DNA from: MGBC120314 sp051877855
GTDB taxonomy: Bacteria > Bacillota > Clostridia > Lachnospirales > Lachnospiraceae
Assembly: GCA_051877855.1 (NCBI GenBank)
Contig: JBJEJH010000020.1
Location: 1-64,000, forward strand
Direction: 5' to 3'
DNA length: 64,000 nt
The notes beneath the pieces were generated by a model. That model saw only the letters and a program-made list of their open reading frames with translations. It was not told the DNA's origin and did no database searches. Below, piece by piece: positions 33,192 through 41,556 of the stretch. Position numbers and translations under genes: made by a program. Every line of letters begins with the position of its first letter. Positions within the stretch are counted from its first letter, which is position 1.

Positions 33192-34376
33192 ATGAATATA
33201 CGATTTGCGATAAAAAAGGCATTTGAAAAAATGTTTAGAAGAAAAGTAAACTTTATAATGACTCTGTCGGTTCTTGCGATTGCTGTTTATCTGCTGGCTT
33301 CGGTCTTTCAGATGCTTTTTAAATCCACATATTACATATATGCGACAAAAAAGGCCTTGTCATATGATTCGGCGCTTAACTTCACGGTATTTATAAACAG
33401 AGCCGATGAGGGTTATTTTGAACGTGTGGGAGAGTTTGATAAAATCTTAAAAAAACAGTATGGAAACAGATACGGAAGATTTATGTATCTGGATGCTTCG
33501 ATGAAGGTTGATAGCGGAAGTTATAATACATTTTCAACACTGTATGTTGATGAAGGAGCAAAGGACCTGTGCAGTTTGGAAGTGATTCATGAAATTGAAC
33601 CGGGCAGTACGGAGTATCTGAAGGGGTATGTCGGATGTAACGTAGCAGAAGAATATCCTGTTGGAACGATACTTGAAAATAAGCATACGGGAAGCAGGAC
33701 TCAGATAGTCGGAATATTGAAGAAAAATTCCGTTTGGATTTCAGAACCGCTTCTTGTTACGCAGGATGCAGTAATAACTTTGGATGACTATATAGTGTCT
33801 GAGATTGATGAAAAGTATTTTGAATTATATCCCATGTTTTATGCAAATATATTTAATTCCATGTATATAAAATGTGAATCTGAGGAGGAAGCAGCCCGTG
33901 TTAAGGAAGAAGTAAGAGTTCTTGCAGATGAAAACAAAATCATGTGTTACTGCAAAAGCATAAACAGTCTTATACACAAGGAAAATACGGAAAATGCCGA
34001 TTATTTAAAATCTATGGGATACCTTATAGGATTTGTGGTTATTCTGGCAGTCCTTTCATGTTTTACGTCAGGTATGGCGGATATCTACAGCGAACATTAT
34101 GAGCTTGCAGTCATGCTTATCAATAATGTTGCGCCGGCAAACATCTGCATTATGCTTCTCGTTGAAAATCTGGTAAAGGGAAGTCTGGCAGTTTCTTTAT
34201 CAATGACAAAGTTTGGCAAGGGGCTTACGGATTCGGACGTATATGTTTTTGGCACGATGGTATGCCCGGCAGTTATAGTCATGGTATTTGTATTTATGAT
34301 ATTGGTATCGTTTACAGAATATATAACCATAAGAAACAAAAATGTTCCTACGATGCTTGGAGGAGATAAAAGATGA
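33192..34376 (+). CDS. FtsX-like ABC permease subunit 2
   Basis: A 394-residue membrane protein with the same layout: helix at about 20-42, a large outer domain (about 45-275) and three helices near the C-terminus (starting YLIGFVVILAVLSCF, VENLVKGSLAVSL and VCPAVIVMVFVFMILV). It begins directly after the stop of subunit 1 and overlaps the ATPase gene by ATGA. It is not an obvious duplicate of subunit 1 outside the topology. Proposed role: extrusion of, or protection from, the secreted protein at 31673. Confidence 0.75.
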   Translation: MNIRFAIKKAFEKMFRRKVNFIMTLSVLAIAVYLLASVFQMLFKSTYYIYATKKALSYDSALNFTVFINRADEGYFERVGEFDKILKKQYGNRYGRFMYLDASMKVDSGSYNTFSTLYVDEGAKDLCSLEVIHEIEPGSTEYLKGYVGCNVAEEYPVGTILENKHTGSRTQIVGILKKNSVWISEPLLVTQDAVITLDDYIVSEIDEKYFELYPMFYANIFNSMYIKCESEEEAARVKEEVRVLADENKIMCYCKSINSLIHKENTENADYLKSMGYLIGFVVILAVLSCFTSGMADIYSEHYELAVMLINNVAPANICIMLLVENLVKGSLAVSLSMTKFGKGLTDSDVYVFGTMVCPAVIVMVFVFMILVSFTEYITIRNKNVPTMLGGDKR

Positions 34377-35050
34377 TTTCATTAAAAGAGGTATGTAAAT
34401 CGTACACAGGTGACACATATAACATACAGGCGCTGGATTCGGTGACATTTAATATAGAGGAGGGGGAATTTGTATCCGTGATGGGAAAGAGCGGATCAGG
34501 CAAAACAACCCTGCTTAATATCCTCGGTTTTCTGGATAAGGCTGACAGCGGAACGATTACATTTATGGATGAAGACGTGTCCGGCCTTTCAAGGAGAGCA
34601 CTCTGGAAGTACAGAAAAAAGTATATAGGGTTTGTATTCCAGAATTTTGCACTTATAAACCATTGTACGGTATATGAGAATGTAGCGCTTCCGCTTGAGG
34701 GTCTGGGAATAGGAAGGCGCGAATGCAGAATGAGGGTAAATGAGGCGTTGGAAAAGCTTAAAATAGGTCATCTTGTTAATAATTTTCCGGGACAGATATC
34801 TGGAGGCGAGAAACAGAGGGTTGCAATAGCGCGTGCACTTGTGGATGAGTCCCGTCTTATTCTTGCAGATGAGCCTACCGGCGCTCTGGATTCCAATACG
34901 GCTGATGAAATAATGGCCATATTTCAGGAAATTAATAATATGGGAAAGACGATTATAGTGGTAACACATGATGACGACATAGCTGCGCGGACGAGGCGGA
35001 AAATAACGCTGGAAAACGGAAAAATAGCCGCTGATATCCGGCTGGAGTGA
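34373..35050 (+). CDS. MacB/LolD-type ABC transporter ATPase
   Basis: A 225-residue ABC ATPase. Walker A is GKSGSGKTTLL, Q-loop FVFQNFALINHCTVYEN, signature ISGGEKQRVAIAR, Walker B LILADEPTGALD and VVTHDDDIA. The Gly-Ala-Leu-Asp form and the FxxQ loop are those of ATPases partnering FtsX-like permeases. It is coupled to subunit 2 by ATGA overlap and is followed by the accessory protein gene. Confidence 0.9.
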   Translation: MISLKEVCKSYTGDTYNIQALDSVTFNIEEGEFVSVMGKSGSGKTTLLNILGFLDKADSGTITFMDEDVSGLSRRALWKYRKKYIGFVFQNFALINHCTVYENVALPLEGLGIGRRECRMRVNEALEKLKIGHLVNNFPGQISGGEKQRVAIARALVDESRLILADEPTGALDSNTADEIMAIFQEINNMGKTIIVVTHDDDIAARTRRKITLENGKIAADIRLE

Positions 35051-35061
35051 GGAGAAATGTT

Positions 35062-35532
35062 ATGGATAAAAAGAAGAAAAAGATATTGCTTATGGTGGCG
35101 TTTACAGCGGGGGTAATACTTATTGCCGTGTCTGCCGTGCTCTTTATTGAATGGGGAAAGAAAATGAGAGACTGGTGGGCGCCGTATGAGGGCGATTTAA
35201 TAATATTTTCCAATGTAGAAAGCGGAGGCGGATTTGAGCTTAAAGCGGAGCGCGTGACAGATTTTTATTTTGAATTTGATGCAATTTTGGAAACGGGAAG
35301 CGTTTCAGTAAGTTATTATCTTGATGACGAGTTAATATTTGAAAATACATACGGAGTGGGAAATAATCATTATGAAAGTGAAGTATATGAGGGACATACC
35401 GGTATGCTAACCTTCAAGGTTAAAGGTTCAGAGGATGCCAGCGGACATTATTATGATGTTGTTTATACAAGAGAAACCAATATGAATTTCTTTCTGAGAC
35501 AACTTAGGAGATTCTTGGGGGAGGATATCTGA
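35062..35532 (+). CDS. Membrane-anchored accessory protein of the module
   Basis: A 156-residue protein with a Lys-rich start (MDKKKKKILLMVAFTAGVIL), one membrane helix (about 8-32) and an outer beta-rich domain that alternates Phe/Tyr and Gly (GGGFELKAERVTDFYFEFDAIL, TGSVSVSYYLDDELIFE). It ends in a basic amphipathic tail (RQLRRFLGEDI). I know no family for it. Its place as last gene after the ATPase makes it a candidate immunity or anchoring factor. ATG 35062 is preferred over GTG 35047, which overlaps the ATPase stop, because GAGGAGA lies 6 bases before 35062. Confidence 0.65.
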   Translation: MDKKKKKILLMVAFTAGVILIAVSAVLFIEWGKKMRDWWAPYEGDLIIFSNVESGGGFELKAERVTDFYFEFDAILETGSVSVSYYLDDELIFENTYGVGNNHYESEVYEGHTGMLTFKVKGSEDASGHYYDVVYTRETNMNFFLRQLRRFLGEDI

Positions 35533-35554
35533 GAGAATTAATGGGTGACGAAAA

Positions 35555-35665
35555 GGAACAATACAGCAGTACTATGATGAGAAATTATGTGATTTTCAAA
35601 CTATAATTTTAATTTTTAGTGTCATTTGGGTCGGTAAAAGTGTCATTTGGTGCAGGATGCATTGA
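35555..35665 (+). repeat. Right copy of the module-flanking direct repeat (kinase-tail remnant plus LytTR box)
   Basis: Encodes the last 22 residues of an AgrC-like kinase (reading GTIQQYYDEKLCDF) with a stop, then the repeats TGTCATTTGG at 35620-35629 and 35641-35650. It matches 30587-30705. Past ATTGA it continues with AATATAAAATTA, which matches the middle copy at 31511, so it is a chimera of both promoters. Confidence 0.85.
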
Positions 35666-35675
35666 AATATAAAAT

Positions 35676-35712
35676 TAAAAAGAGGATGACGACTATTCCT
35701 CGTCGTCATCCC
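35676..35712 (-). terminator. Terminator of the DUF1292 gene, spanning its stop codon
   Basis: GGATGACGAC/GTCGTCATCC inverted repeat around the stop. Read on the minus strand it is followed by CTCTTTTTAA, giving a U-rich tail. Confidence 0.65.
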
Positions 35713-36025
35713 CAAGAAGTTCCTCGTATTCAGCGTCATCCAGCATCTCATCGAATGCATCGGAAACAATTTCAAATTCTTCATCGGTCTCAATGTTCTC
35801 AAGATCCGGCTGACCGTCTTCGGTCTCGTTGTAGCGGTAAAGATATACTTCGCCGTCTTCTGCATCCTTACCCTCCAACGGAAGAAGAGCAATGTAGCGT
35901 CTGTCATTGGCATCAAAGATCGAGATGACAGCGCATTCTAATTCTTCATCATTGTCAAGAGTCAGGGTCACAGTGGTTTCAAAATCTTCATCCAGTAAAG
36001 ATTCTTTCTCATTATTCTTACCCAT
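35693..36025 (-). CDS. DUF1292 family acidic protein
   Basis: A 110-residue, strongly acidic cytoplasmic protein of the DUF1292 (YrzB-like) family common in Firmicutes. The core reads TVTLTLDNDEELECAVISIFDANDRRYIALLPLEG followed by VYLYRYNE, and the C-terminus is a run of Asp/Glu. The function is unknown. The ribosome site AAGGAGAT lies before its ATG, and a promoter (TTGCAA, 17 bp, TACAAT) reads leftward from 36083. Its 3' end faces the remnant LytTR promoter at 35620, which could produce antisense RNA. Confidence 0.85.
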   Translation of the reverse strand: MGKNNEKESLLDEDFETTVTLTLDNDEELECAVISIFDANDRRYIALLPLEGKDAEDGEVYLYRYNETEDGQPDLENIETDEEFEIVSDAFDEMLDDAEYEELLGDDDEE

Positions 36026-36054
36026 AGTAATCTCCTTTGAACTTAATAGTTATA

Positions 36055-36083
36055 TTGTAATGGAAATGTAGTTTTTTTGCAAT
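36055..36083 (-). promoter_or_regulatory. Promoter of the DUF1292 gene
   Basis: On the minus strand: TTGCAA (36083-36078), 17-bp spacer, TACAAT (36060-36055). Confidence 0.6.
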
Positions 36084-36215
36084 GAGAAAATAGGAGTATA
36101 AGAGGAAAGTATTTTTGTTTTTTGGAAACAAATGTGCAACACATGTGGTATAATTGGACACATATATATTAGATGTGATGATAAACTGAATCGTAGTTCA
36201 TAAAGGAGGATGATT

Positions 36216-37403
36216 ATGGGAAGAGTAGAATTAATGAAGACCTCACGTCGTTTTTTCACAGTTTTAATGGCAACAGGATTATTCGTTACAGGGTGTGGTG
36301 CCACAAAATTCACCGAGGATATGTCTCGTGATGAATATGCATCGGAAATGATGAATGGTTCTTATGGTGTTGCCATGCAGGACAGTGTTTCAAAAGGTGA
36401 TTTTGCTCTGCAGAATGTGGAGAACATGGGTCTGTCCTATGAAGGAATGATGGCTGACGAAGGAGAAATGAGTTCATCTACAACGGGTGAAGGTTTTAAT
36501 CCTGCACAGAATACCGAAGGTACTGCATCGGATAGTCCGGTACTGCTTTCACAGGAGAAGATGATTTATCGCACCAATATTACGGCGGAAACCTTAACTT
36601 TTGACGAGACCTATGCCGGTCTAAAACAGCTGTTGAGCCGGTATGACTGTATTATTGCCAATGAAAACGTAACCAATGCCGGTAATTCTTATATGTATTC
36701 AGGATACAAGAACTCCCGCAATGGTTACACCACGGAGCGGGAGTGCTATATTGAGATTCGTGTTCCTGTAGAAAACTATAAGAATTTACTTGAAAATGTT
36801 GAAGCCCTGGGCAATGTAACTTCAAAAAATTCGAATGCGACAAACATTACCAGATCTTATTATGATACACAGGCTGAACTCAGAGCCTATGAGGATGAAT
36901 ACATCCAGCTGGAAAAGTTAATGGCAACAGCAACACTGATGGAGGATATTCTTGAAATTACCGATCAGATGACCATGGTTCGTTCCCAGATTAATCGTCT
37001 GAAATCGAATCTTACGACGATGGATATGGATGTGGCATACAGTTATATCAATCTGACACTCACTGAGGTGGTGGAATATACACAGCCGGAAGTTGTTCGT
37101 CCAACCCTTACGTTCTGGGATCGATTTGTACATAACTTTGAGGATTCCTATACGGGATTTCTGGAATTTCTGGAAGAGTTCCTGTTCTTCATCATACGGA
37201 TTTTGCCTTATGTGATTCTTGCGGGTATCCTGTATTTCATTTATCGAAAGACACCGCTTTATCGCCGGAATAAAGAGCGTAGAGAAAGAAAGGGGCAGCA
37301 AGGAACACGGATGAAGTGGATTAAGCCTGGCAAATATTCGTCGGATGCTTCGGATGCAGCAGCGGATCATAAAAAAAACGCATCTTCAAAGGACGATAAG
37401 TAA
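36216..37403 (+). CDS. DUF4349 lipoprotein
   Basis: A 395-residue envelope protein. The signal ends in a lipobox LFVTGC (Cys about 24), followed by an acidic low-complexity region. The DUF4349 domain (about 110-335) begins EKMIYRTNITAETLTFDETYAGL and contains YIEIRVPVENYKNLLENVEALGNV. It then runs into a coiled coil (ELRAYEDEYIQLEKLMATATLMEDILEITDQM). A membrane helix (about 330-355) and a basic tail follow. ATG 36216 sits 6 bases after AGGAGG. An extended -10 promoter TGGTATAAT ends at 36154. The role of the family is unknown, perhaps envelope stress or adhesion. Confidence 0.85.
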   Translation: MGRVELMKTSRRFFTVLMATGLFVTGCGATKFTEDMSRDEYASEMMNGSYGVAMQDSVSKGDFALQNVENMGLSYEGMMADEGEMSSSTTGEGFNPAQNTEGTASDSPVLLSQEKMIYRTNITAETLTFDETYAGLKQLLSRYDCIIANENVTNAGNSYMYSGYKNSRNGYTTERECYIEIRVPVENYKNLLENVEALGNVTSKNSNATNITRSYYDTQAELRAYEDEYIQLEKLMATATLMEDILEITDQMTMVRSQINRLKSNLTTMDMDVAYSYINLTLTEVVEYTQPEVVRPTLTFWDRFVHNFEDSYTGFLEFLEEFLFFIIRILPYVILAGILYFIYRKTPLYRRNKERRERKGQQGTRMKWIKPGKYSSDASDAAADHKKNASSKDDK

Positions 37404-37411
37404 AAATCCCC

Positions 37412-37440
37412 TTGCTTTTGTAAATAAAATAATGTATAAT
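37412..37440 (+). promoter_or_regulatory. Promoter of the Lrp-maf operon
   Basis: TTGCTT (37412-37417), 17-bp spacer, consensus TATAAT (37435-37440). Confidence 0.7.
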
Positions 37441-37471
37441 ACAGGATAAGTTAATAAAGTTAAGTCGATGG

Positions 37472-37505
37472 GGACGATTTCGAGATAATTCGAAGTTGTC
37501 CTTTT
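37472..37505 (+). terminator. Leader hairpin, candidate attenuator or DUF4349 terminator
   Basis: GGACGATTTCGA pairs with TCGAAGTTGTCC (two G-U pairs), followed by TTTT. It lies about 25 bases after the start predicted from the promoter at 37412, so it can stop that transcript early. Confidence 0.55.
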
Positions 37506-37583
37506 CTGCTTTTTGGGTAGAATGTGCATTGACTTAAGATTGTTAATATACATAGGAATTGTGCAGCAAAGGAGAGCAGGATT

Positions 37584-38030
37584 ATGGACAGCATCGATCG
37601 CAAAATTATTACATTATTACAGAAGAACGCAAGAATGCCGCTGAAGGCATTGGCAGAGCAGGTATTTTTATCATCCCCGGCGGTTTCCGCAAGAATTGAG
37701 CGTCTGGAGAAGGAAGAAATTATTACGGGTTATGAGGCTAAGGTTAATGAAATTAAACTGGGATATCATATTACAGCATTTATTAATCTTGAACTGGCTC
37801 CGGTTCAGAAACCGGAATTCTACGAATTTGCAAGCAGTTGCCCGAATGTGATAGAATGTAACTGTATCACCGGAAATTATTCGATGTTATTAAAGGTGGT
37901 ATTTCCCAGCACGGATGATCTGGATAACTTTATCGGAAAGTTACAGAAGTTCGGAAGAACTTATACCCAGATTGTTTTCTCGACACCGGTGAAGCCGAGA
38001 GGCGTGATTGTGGAAATGCCTGAGGATTAG
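37584..38030 (+). CDS. Lrp/AsnC family transcriptional regulator
   Basis: A 148-residue regulator. The N-terminal winged helix reads SIDRKIITLLQKNARMPLKALAEQVFLSSPAVSARIERLEKEEII, the standard Lrp/AsnC start. The C-terminal part is an RAM/AsnC ligand-binding domain (GYHITAFINLELAP..., ITGNYSMLLKVVFPSTDDLDNFI). These proteins form octamers and respond to amino acids. It is the first gene of a two-gene operon with maf, 8 bases apart. Confidence 0.9.
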   Translation: MDSIDRKIITLLQKNARMPLKALAEQVFLSSPAVSARIERLEKEEIITGYEAKVNEIKLGYHITAFINLELAPVQKPEFYEFASSCPNVIECNCITGNYSMLLKVVFPSTDDLDNFIGKLQKFGRTYTQIVFSTPVKPRGVIVEMPED

Positions 38031-38038
38031 GAGAAAAA

Positions 38039-38620
38039 ATGAGATTTATATTGGCATCGGGTTCGCCGAGAAGAAGAGAACTGTTGACTCAGGTGGGAAT
38101 TATATTTGAAGTCATTACCAGCAGCGTTGATGAGGTCGTGACTGTAAATAATCCGGATCAGGTGGTGGAGAGTCTTTCGAAGCAGAAGGCAGAAGATGTC
38201 TTTCATAGGATTAAGGATGTCCATGAGGATATGGTGGTTATCGGCGCAGATACGGTTGTGGCATCGGAAGGAAAGATTCTCGGAAAACCGAAGAATGAGA
38301 TGGATGCCTATAACATGATCGAGGGCATCGCAGGAAAGACCCATAGTGTGTTTACCGGAGTGACCCTTTGCATGATGCAAAACGGCAAGGAACGTACCAT
38401 TACTTTTTCCGCGGAAACGAAGGTAATGGTGGATGTTATGACACCGGAGAATATTCGTGATTATATTGCCACGGGGGAAAGTCTTGATAAGGCAGGAGCA
38501 TATGGCATTCAGGGGAGATTTGCGGCCTATGTTACAGGCATTGAAGGCGACTACAACAACGTGGTGGGACTCCCGGTTGGACGATTGTGTAAGGTGCTTC
38601 GACAAGAGGGTATTCTGTAA
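38039..38620 (+). CDS. maf: Maf family nucleoside triphosphate pyrophosphatase
   Basis: A 193-residue house-cleaning pyrophosphatase that hydrolyses non-standard or modified NTPs and is linked to septum control. The N-terminal ILASGSPRRRELL, the central VVIGADTVV and the C-terminal DKAGAYGIQGRFAAYV motifs are all complete. ATG follows AGGAGAAAAA at the end of the Lrp gene. A hairpin shared with the opposing tetR gene lies 10 bases beyond its stop. Confidence 0.95.
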   Translation: MRFILASGSPRRRELLTQVGIIFEVITSSVDEVVTVNNPDQVVESLSKQKAEDVFHRIKDVHEDMVVIGADTVVASEGKILGKPKNEMDAYNMIEGIAGKTHSVFTGVTLCMMQNGKERTITFSAETKVMVDVMTPENIRDYIATGESLDKAGAYGIQGRFAAYVTGIEGDYNNVVGLPVGRLCKVLRQEGIL

Positions 38621-38628
38621 AAAGATTT

Positions 38629-38664
38629 TATGGGCAGAGCCGATTTTTGGTTTCTGCCCATATT
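38629..38664. terminator. Bidirectional terminator between maf and tetR
   Basis: ATGGGCAGA...TCTGCCCAT inverted repeat with a 14-base loop. The minus-strand side is followed by AAAATCTTTTT, favouring use as the tetR terminator. Confidence 0.6.
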
Positions 38665-39238
38665 ACATTGTATTCCGGTCCAGAATCCCAAGGAGGGATG
38701 ATTTCATGGTTTTTACAAGGTATTCGATCACCTGTTGCCGGTCTTGTTCTTTTCGATTTTTTATCCAATCAATGAGTATTCCGGCAAGGGCTTCGGAATA
38801 AAAGCAGCAAAGAAACTCTCTGTATTTATCACTTAAATTCTTTCCGGTCTCTTTTTCAGCGCTACAAATAATTGAAGCAACCATTTCTTTAAAATCAGCA
38901 AAGAAAAATCGTTTCATCTCATCCCGGCCGATGGAGTCGTAAGCGCAGCTTATGATATAGTCGTTTTCTTCGATGTAATCCATTATGAAGTTAATTGCTT
39001 CTTCATGGTCTACGATTAAGTTGAATTGTTTTACAACTTCAACCGCCTCACTTTCAAGCATCCATTTAAGTAATGCGTAAATATCTTCAAAATGATAGTA
39101 AAAAGTTTTTCGATTCAGTCCGCAGTCGGAAATAATTTCAGTAATGGTAATTTTGGAGAAACTCTTCTTTTTCATTATTTTTTTTAAGGAATCCGCCAGT
39201 GTCTTCTTGGTATTCAATGAAGTGATTTCGTGTTTCAT
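38663..39238 (-). CDS. TetR family regulator
   Basis: A 191-residue TetR-type repressor. The N-terminal DNA-binding domain reads TKKTLADSLKKIMKKKSFSKITITEIISDCGLNRKTFYYHFEDIYALLKWM, a clear helix-turn-helix with the YYHF turn. The C-terminal part (about 70-191) is a TetR_C_11-like ligand domain similar to the DhaS group. It is divergent from the MMPL and YhgE-like genes, which it probably represses. ATG 39238 is used; a TTG 15 bases upstream is less likely. Confidence 0.88.
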   Translation of the reverse strand: MKHEITSLNTKKTLADSLKKIMKKKSFSKITITEIISDCGLNRKTFYYHFEDIYALLKWMLESEAVEVVKQFNLIVDHEEAINFIMDYIEENDYIISCAYDSIGRDEMKRFFFADFKEMVASIICSAEKETGKNLSDKYREFLCCFYSEALAGILIDWIKNRKEQDRQQVIEYLVKTMKSSLLGILDRNTM

Positions 39239-39314
39239 ATTATAACCCCACAAGAAATGTAATTATATTTATTATACATCTGTCCATCAAATACACAATG
39301 GATTAAATTCTTAA

Positions 39315-39371
39315 TTTGACCCACAGATTGGGAAATTTGTCCGTATTTTATCTATTCTCATAGGATTTGAC
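39315..39371. promoter_or_regulatory. Repeated TTTGAC/TTTGTC elements in the tetR-MMPL gap
   Basis: TTTGAC at 39315, TTTGTC at 39336 and TTTGAC at 39366 (21- and 30-bp steps). They are candidate regulator sites upstream of the MMPL gene; no strong palindrome was seen. The MMPL promoter itself is not clear. Confidence 0.3.
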
Positions 39372-39497
39372 CGTTTTATTGTTATGATCCGTACTTTATA
39401 CTATCACGAAGTCACAACGGTGAGAAAGTTGTGCTTATATCAGAGAAATATCCTAAAGTCAGGGGAAAGATATCCCGGAAAGTGAGGTCAGTATATC

Positions 39498-41537
39498 GTG
39501 GAAAAATTTTACACAGGGGTCGTAAACAAACGGAAATGGATTGTCGTTTGGTTTTCTATTGGTTTTGTTGTCTGCCTGTTATTACAAAATCTGGTATCGG
39601 TTAATTATGATATGAATGATTATCTTCCCTCCGATGCGAAATCAACCATTGCTCTTGAAATAATGGAGAAAGAATTTGACGGAGGCATTCCCAATGCTCG
39701 TGTTATGATCAGGGATGTTACGATTCCCCAGGCGCTGGAGTATAAGGATAAATTTAAACGGCTGGAGGGGGTGACAGAGGTCACCTGGCTGGATGATTCC
39801 GTGGATATTACGGTTCCTATGGCAATGATGGATCAGAATATTGTAGAGAAATACTATAAAGATCATTCGGCATTATTTAGTATAACAATAAGTGAAGATT
39901 ACCGCATATCGGTGGTGGATGAGATCAGAGAGATTATCGGAGAGGATAACGCAATGACCGGTAGTGCGGTTTCTACCGCTATCGCGACGGTAAATACGGT
40001 TTCGGAGATACAGAAAATTACGATTATTGCCGTTGTGTTTGTAGCACTGGTTTTAGTTCTTACAACAACCTCCTGGTTTGAACCTTTTGTTATTTTAATA
40101 GGATTAGGAGTAGCAGTTATTCTGAATAACGGAAGTAATTTGATTTTTGGAGAAATATCATTTGTAACCAATGCTGCGGGAAGTATATTACAACTTGCCG
40201 TATCCCTTGATTATTCGGTATTTTTAATTCACCGTTTTGAGGAGTGCCGCAGGGAAAATGAAGATATCAATAAGGCAATGGTTGACGCTTTATGTAAGTC
40301 AACCGCCTCTATTTTATCCAGTGGTTTAACTACAGTTATAGGATTCTTTGCCTTGGTATTAATGCAGTTTAAACTTGGTCCGGACCTTGGTCTTGCCTTG
40401 GCAAAGGGAATTGCAATCAGCCTGATAACCGTATTTTTGTTTATGCCTTCCCTGATCCTTATGATTTATAAAGGGCTTGATAAAACCCGGCATTCATCTC
40501 TTGTGCCGGATTTAAAGGGAGTTGGAAAGATTGTTCGAAGAATTGCAATGCCGATGATATGCATTTTTTGTGTGTTGATTATACCGTCTTATCTTGCGTC
40601 AAATGCTAATACTTACCGCTATGGGTCATCCCAGATTTATGGAGAGGGAACAAGCTATGGAAGGGACAAGGAGTCTATTGAGGAGGTTTTCGGAAAAAGT
40701 GATACTTATGTTTTGTTAGTGCCGAAAGGCAGCAACGCAACCGAAATGAATTTATCAAAGGAATTGCAGACGCTTCCACAGGTGAGTGAAATAATATCAT
40801 ACGTCGATACGGTTGGTATGGAAATCCCTAATGAGTATTTAGATGGAAATACCCTTTCCCTTCTCCAATCAGAAAACTATAGTCGATTGGTTATAAGTGT
40901 TGATGCGGATTATGAGGGAGAAGCTACTTTTGAGTTGGTTGAAGAAATAAAGGAAATTGCAGAGAAATATTATCCCGATGAAACCCATCTTGCAGGGGAG
41001 GGAGTCAGTACCTATGATCTTATGAAAACAATCACTGCAGATATGGCTAAGGTAAATATGTTAGCTATCGGTGCAGTCTTTATTGTGTTGATTTTGACCA
41101 TGAAATCTATATCAGTACCGGTTATTTTGGTTTTATGTATCGAAACTGCGATCTGGTTAAATCTTGCGGTACCGTATTTTGCAGATACACCGGTATATTA
41201 TATCGCTTATCTGATTATAAGTTCGGTTCAGTTAGGCGCAACCGTGGACTACGCGATTCTGATGACGGAACGCTATAAGGAAAATCGCACAACCTATAAA
41301 AAGAAAGAAGCTGTGGTACAGACGATATCCGATGTCATGGTATCCATCCTTACCTCCGGAAGTGTTCTTACGGTAGTTGGATTACTGCTTGGTTACATTT
41401 CCACCAATAAGCTGTTGGCACAGCTTGGCATTTTCATAGGAAGAGGTGCAATCTTCTCCCTTGCAATTGTTTTATTTGTATTGCCGGGGATTCTGTTTGT
41501 GTTTGATGGGCTGGTAGTGCAAAAAAGAAAAAAATAA
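39498..41537 (+). CDS. MMPL/RND superfamily transporter
   Basis: A 679-residue membrane transporter with two repeats, each an outer domain between helix 1 and a bundle of five helices (12 helices in all). The first half includes LQLAVSLDYSVFLIHRFEECR and the second VQLGATVDYAILMTERYKENR, the conserved Asp-Tyr helix-4 motifs that carry proton flow in MmpL proteins. It starts with GTG 39498 after GTGAGG. It is paired with the YhgE-like gene 19 bases downstream and faces a TetR gene. Likely cargo is a lipid, drug or envelope molecule. Confidence 0.9.
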   Translation: MEKFYTGVVNKRKWIVVWFSIGFVVCLLLQNLVSVNYDMNDYLPSDAKSTIALEIMEKEFDGGIPNARVMIRDVTIPQALEYKDKFKRLEGVTEVTWLDDSVDITVPMAMMDQNIVEKYYKDHSALFSITISEDYRISVVDEIREIIGEDNAMTGSAVSTAIATVNTVSEIQKITIIAVVFVALVLVLTTTSWFEPFVILIGLGVAVILNNGSNLIFGEISFVTNAAGSILQLAVSLDYSVFLIHRFEECRRENEDINKAMVDALCKSTASILSSGLTTVIGFFALVLMQFKLGPDLGLALAKGIAISLITVFLFMPSLILMIYKGLDKTRHSSLVPDLKGVGKIVRRIAMPMICIFCVLIIPSYLASNANTYRYGSSQIYGEGTSYGRDKESIEEVFGKSDTYVLLVPKGSNATEMNLSKELQTLPQVSEIISYVDTVGMEIPNEYLDGNTLSLLQSENYSRLVISVDADYEGEATFELVEEIKEIAEKYYPDETHLAGEGVSTYDLMKTITADMAKVNMLAIGAVFIVLILTMKSISVPVILVLCIETAIWLNLAVPYFADTPVYYIAYLIISSVQLGATVDYAILMTERYKENRTTYKKKEAVVQTISDVMVSILTSGSVLTVVGLLLGYISTNKLLAQLGIFIGRGAIFSLAIVLFVLPGILFVFDGLVVQKRKK

Positions 41538-41556
41538 CATTACAGGAGGCAGTAAA

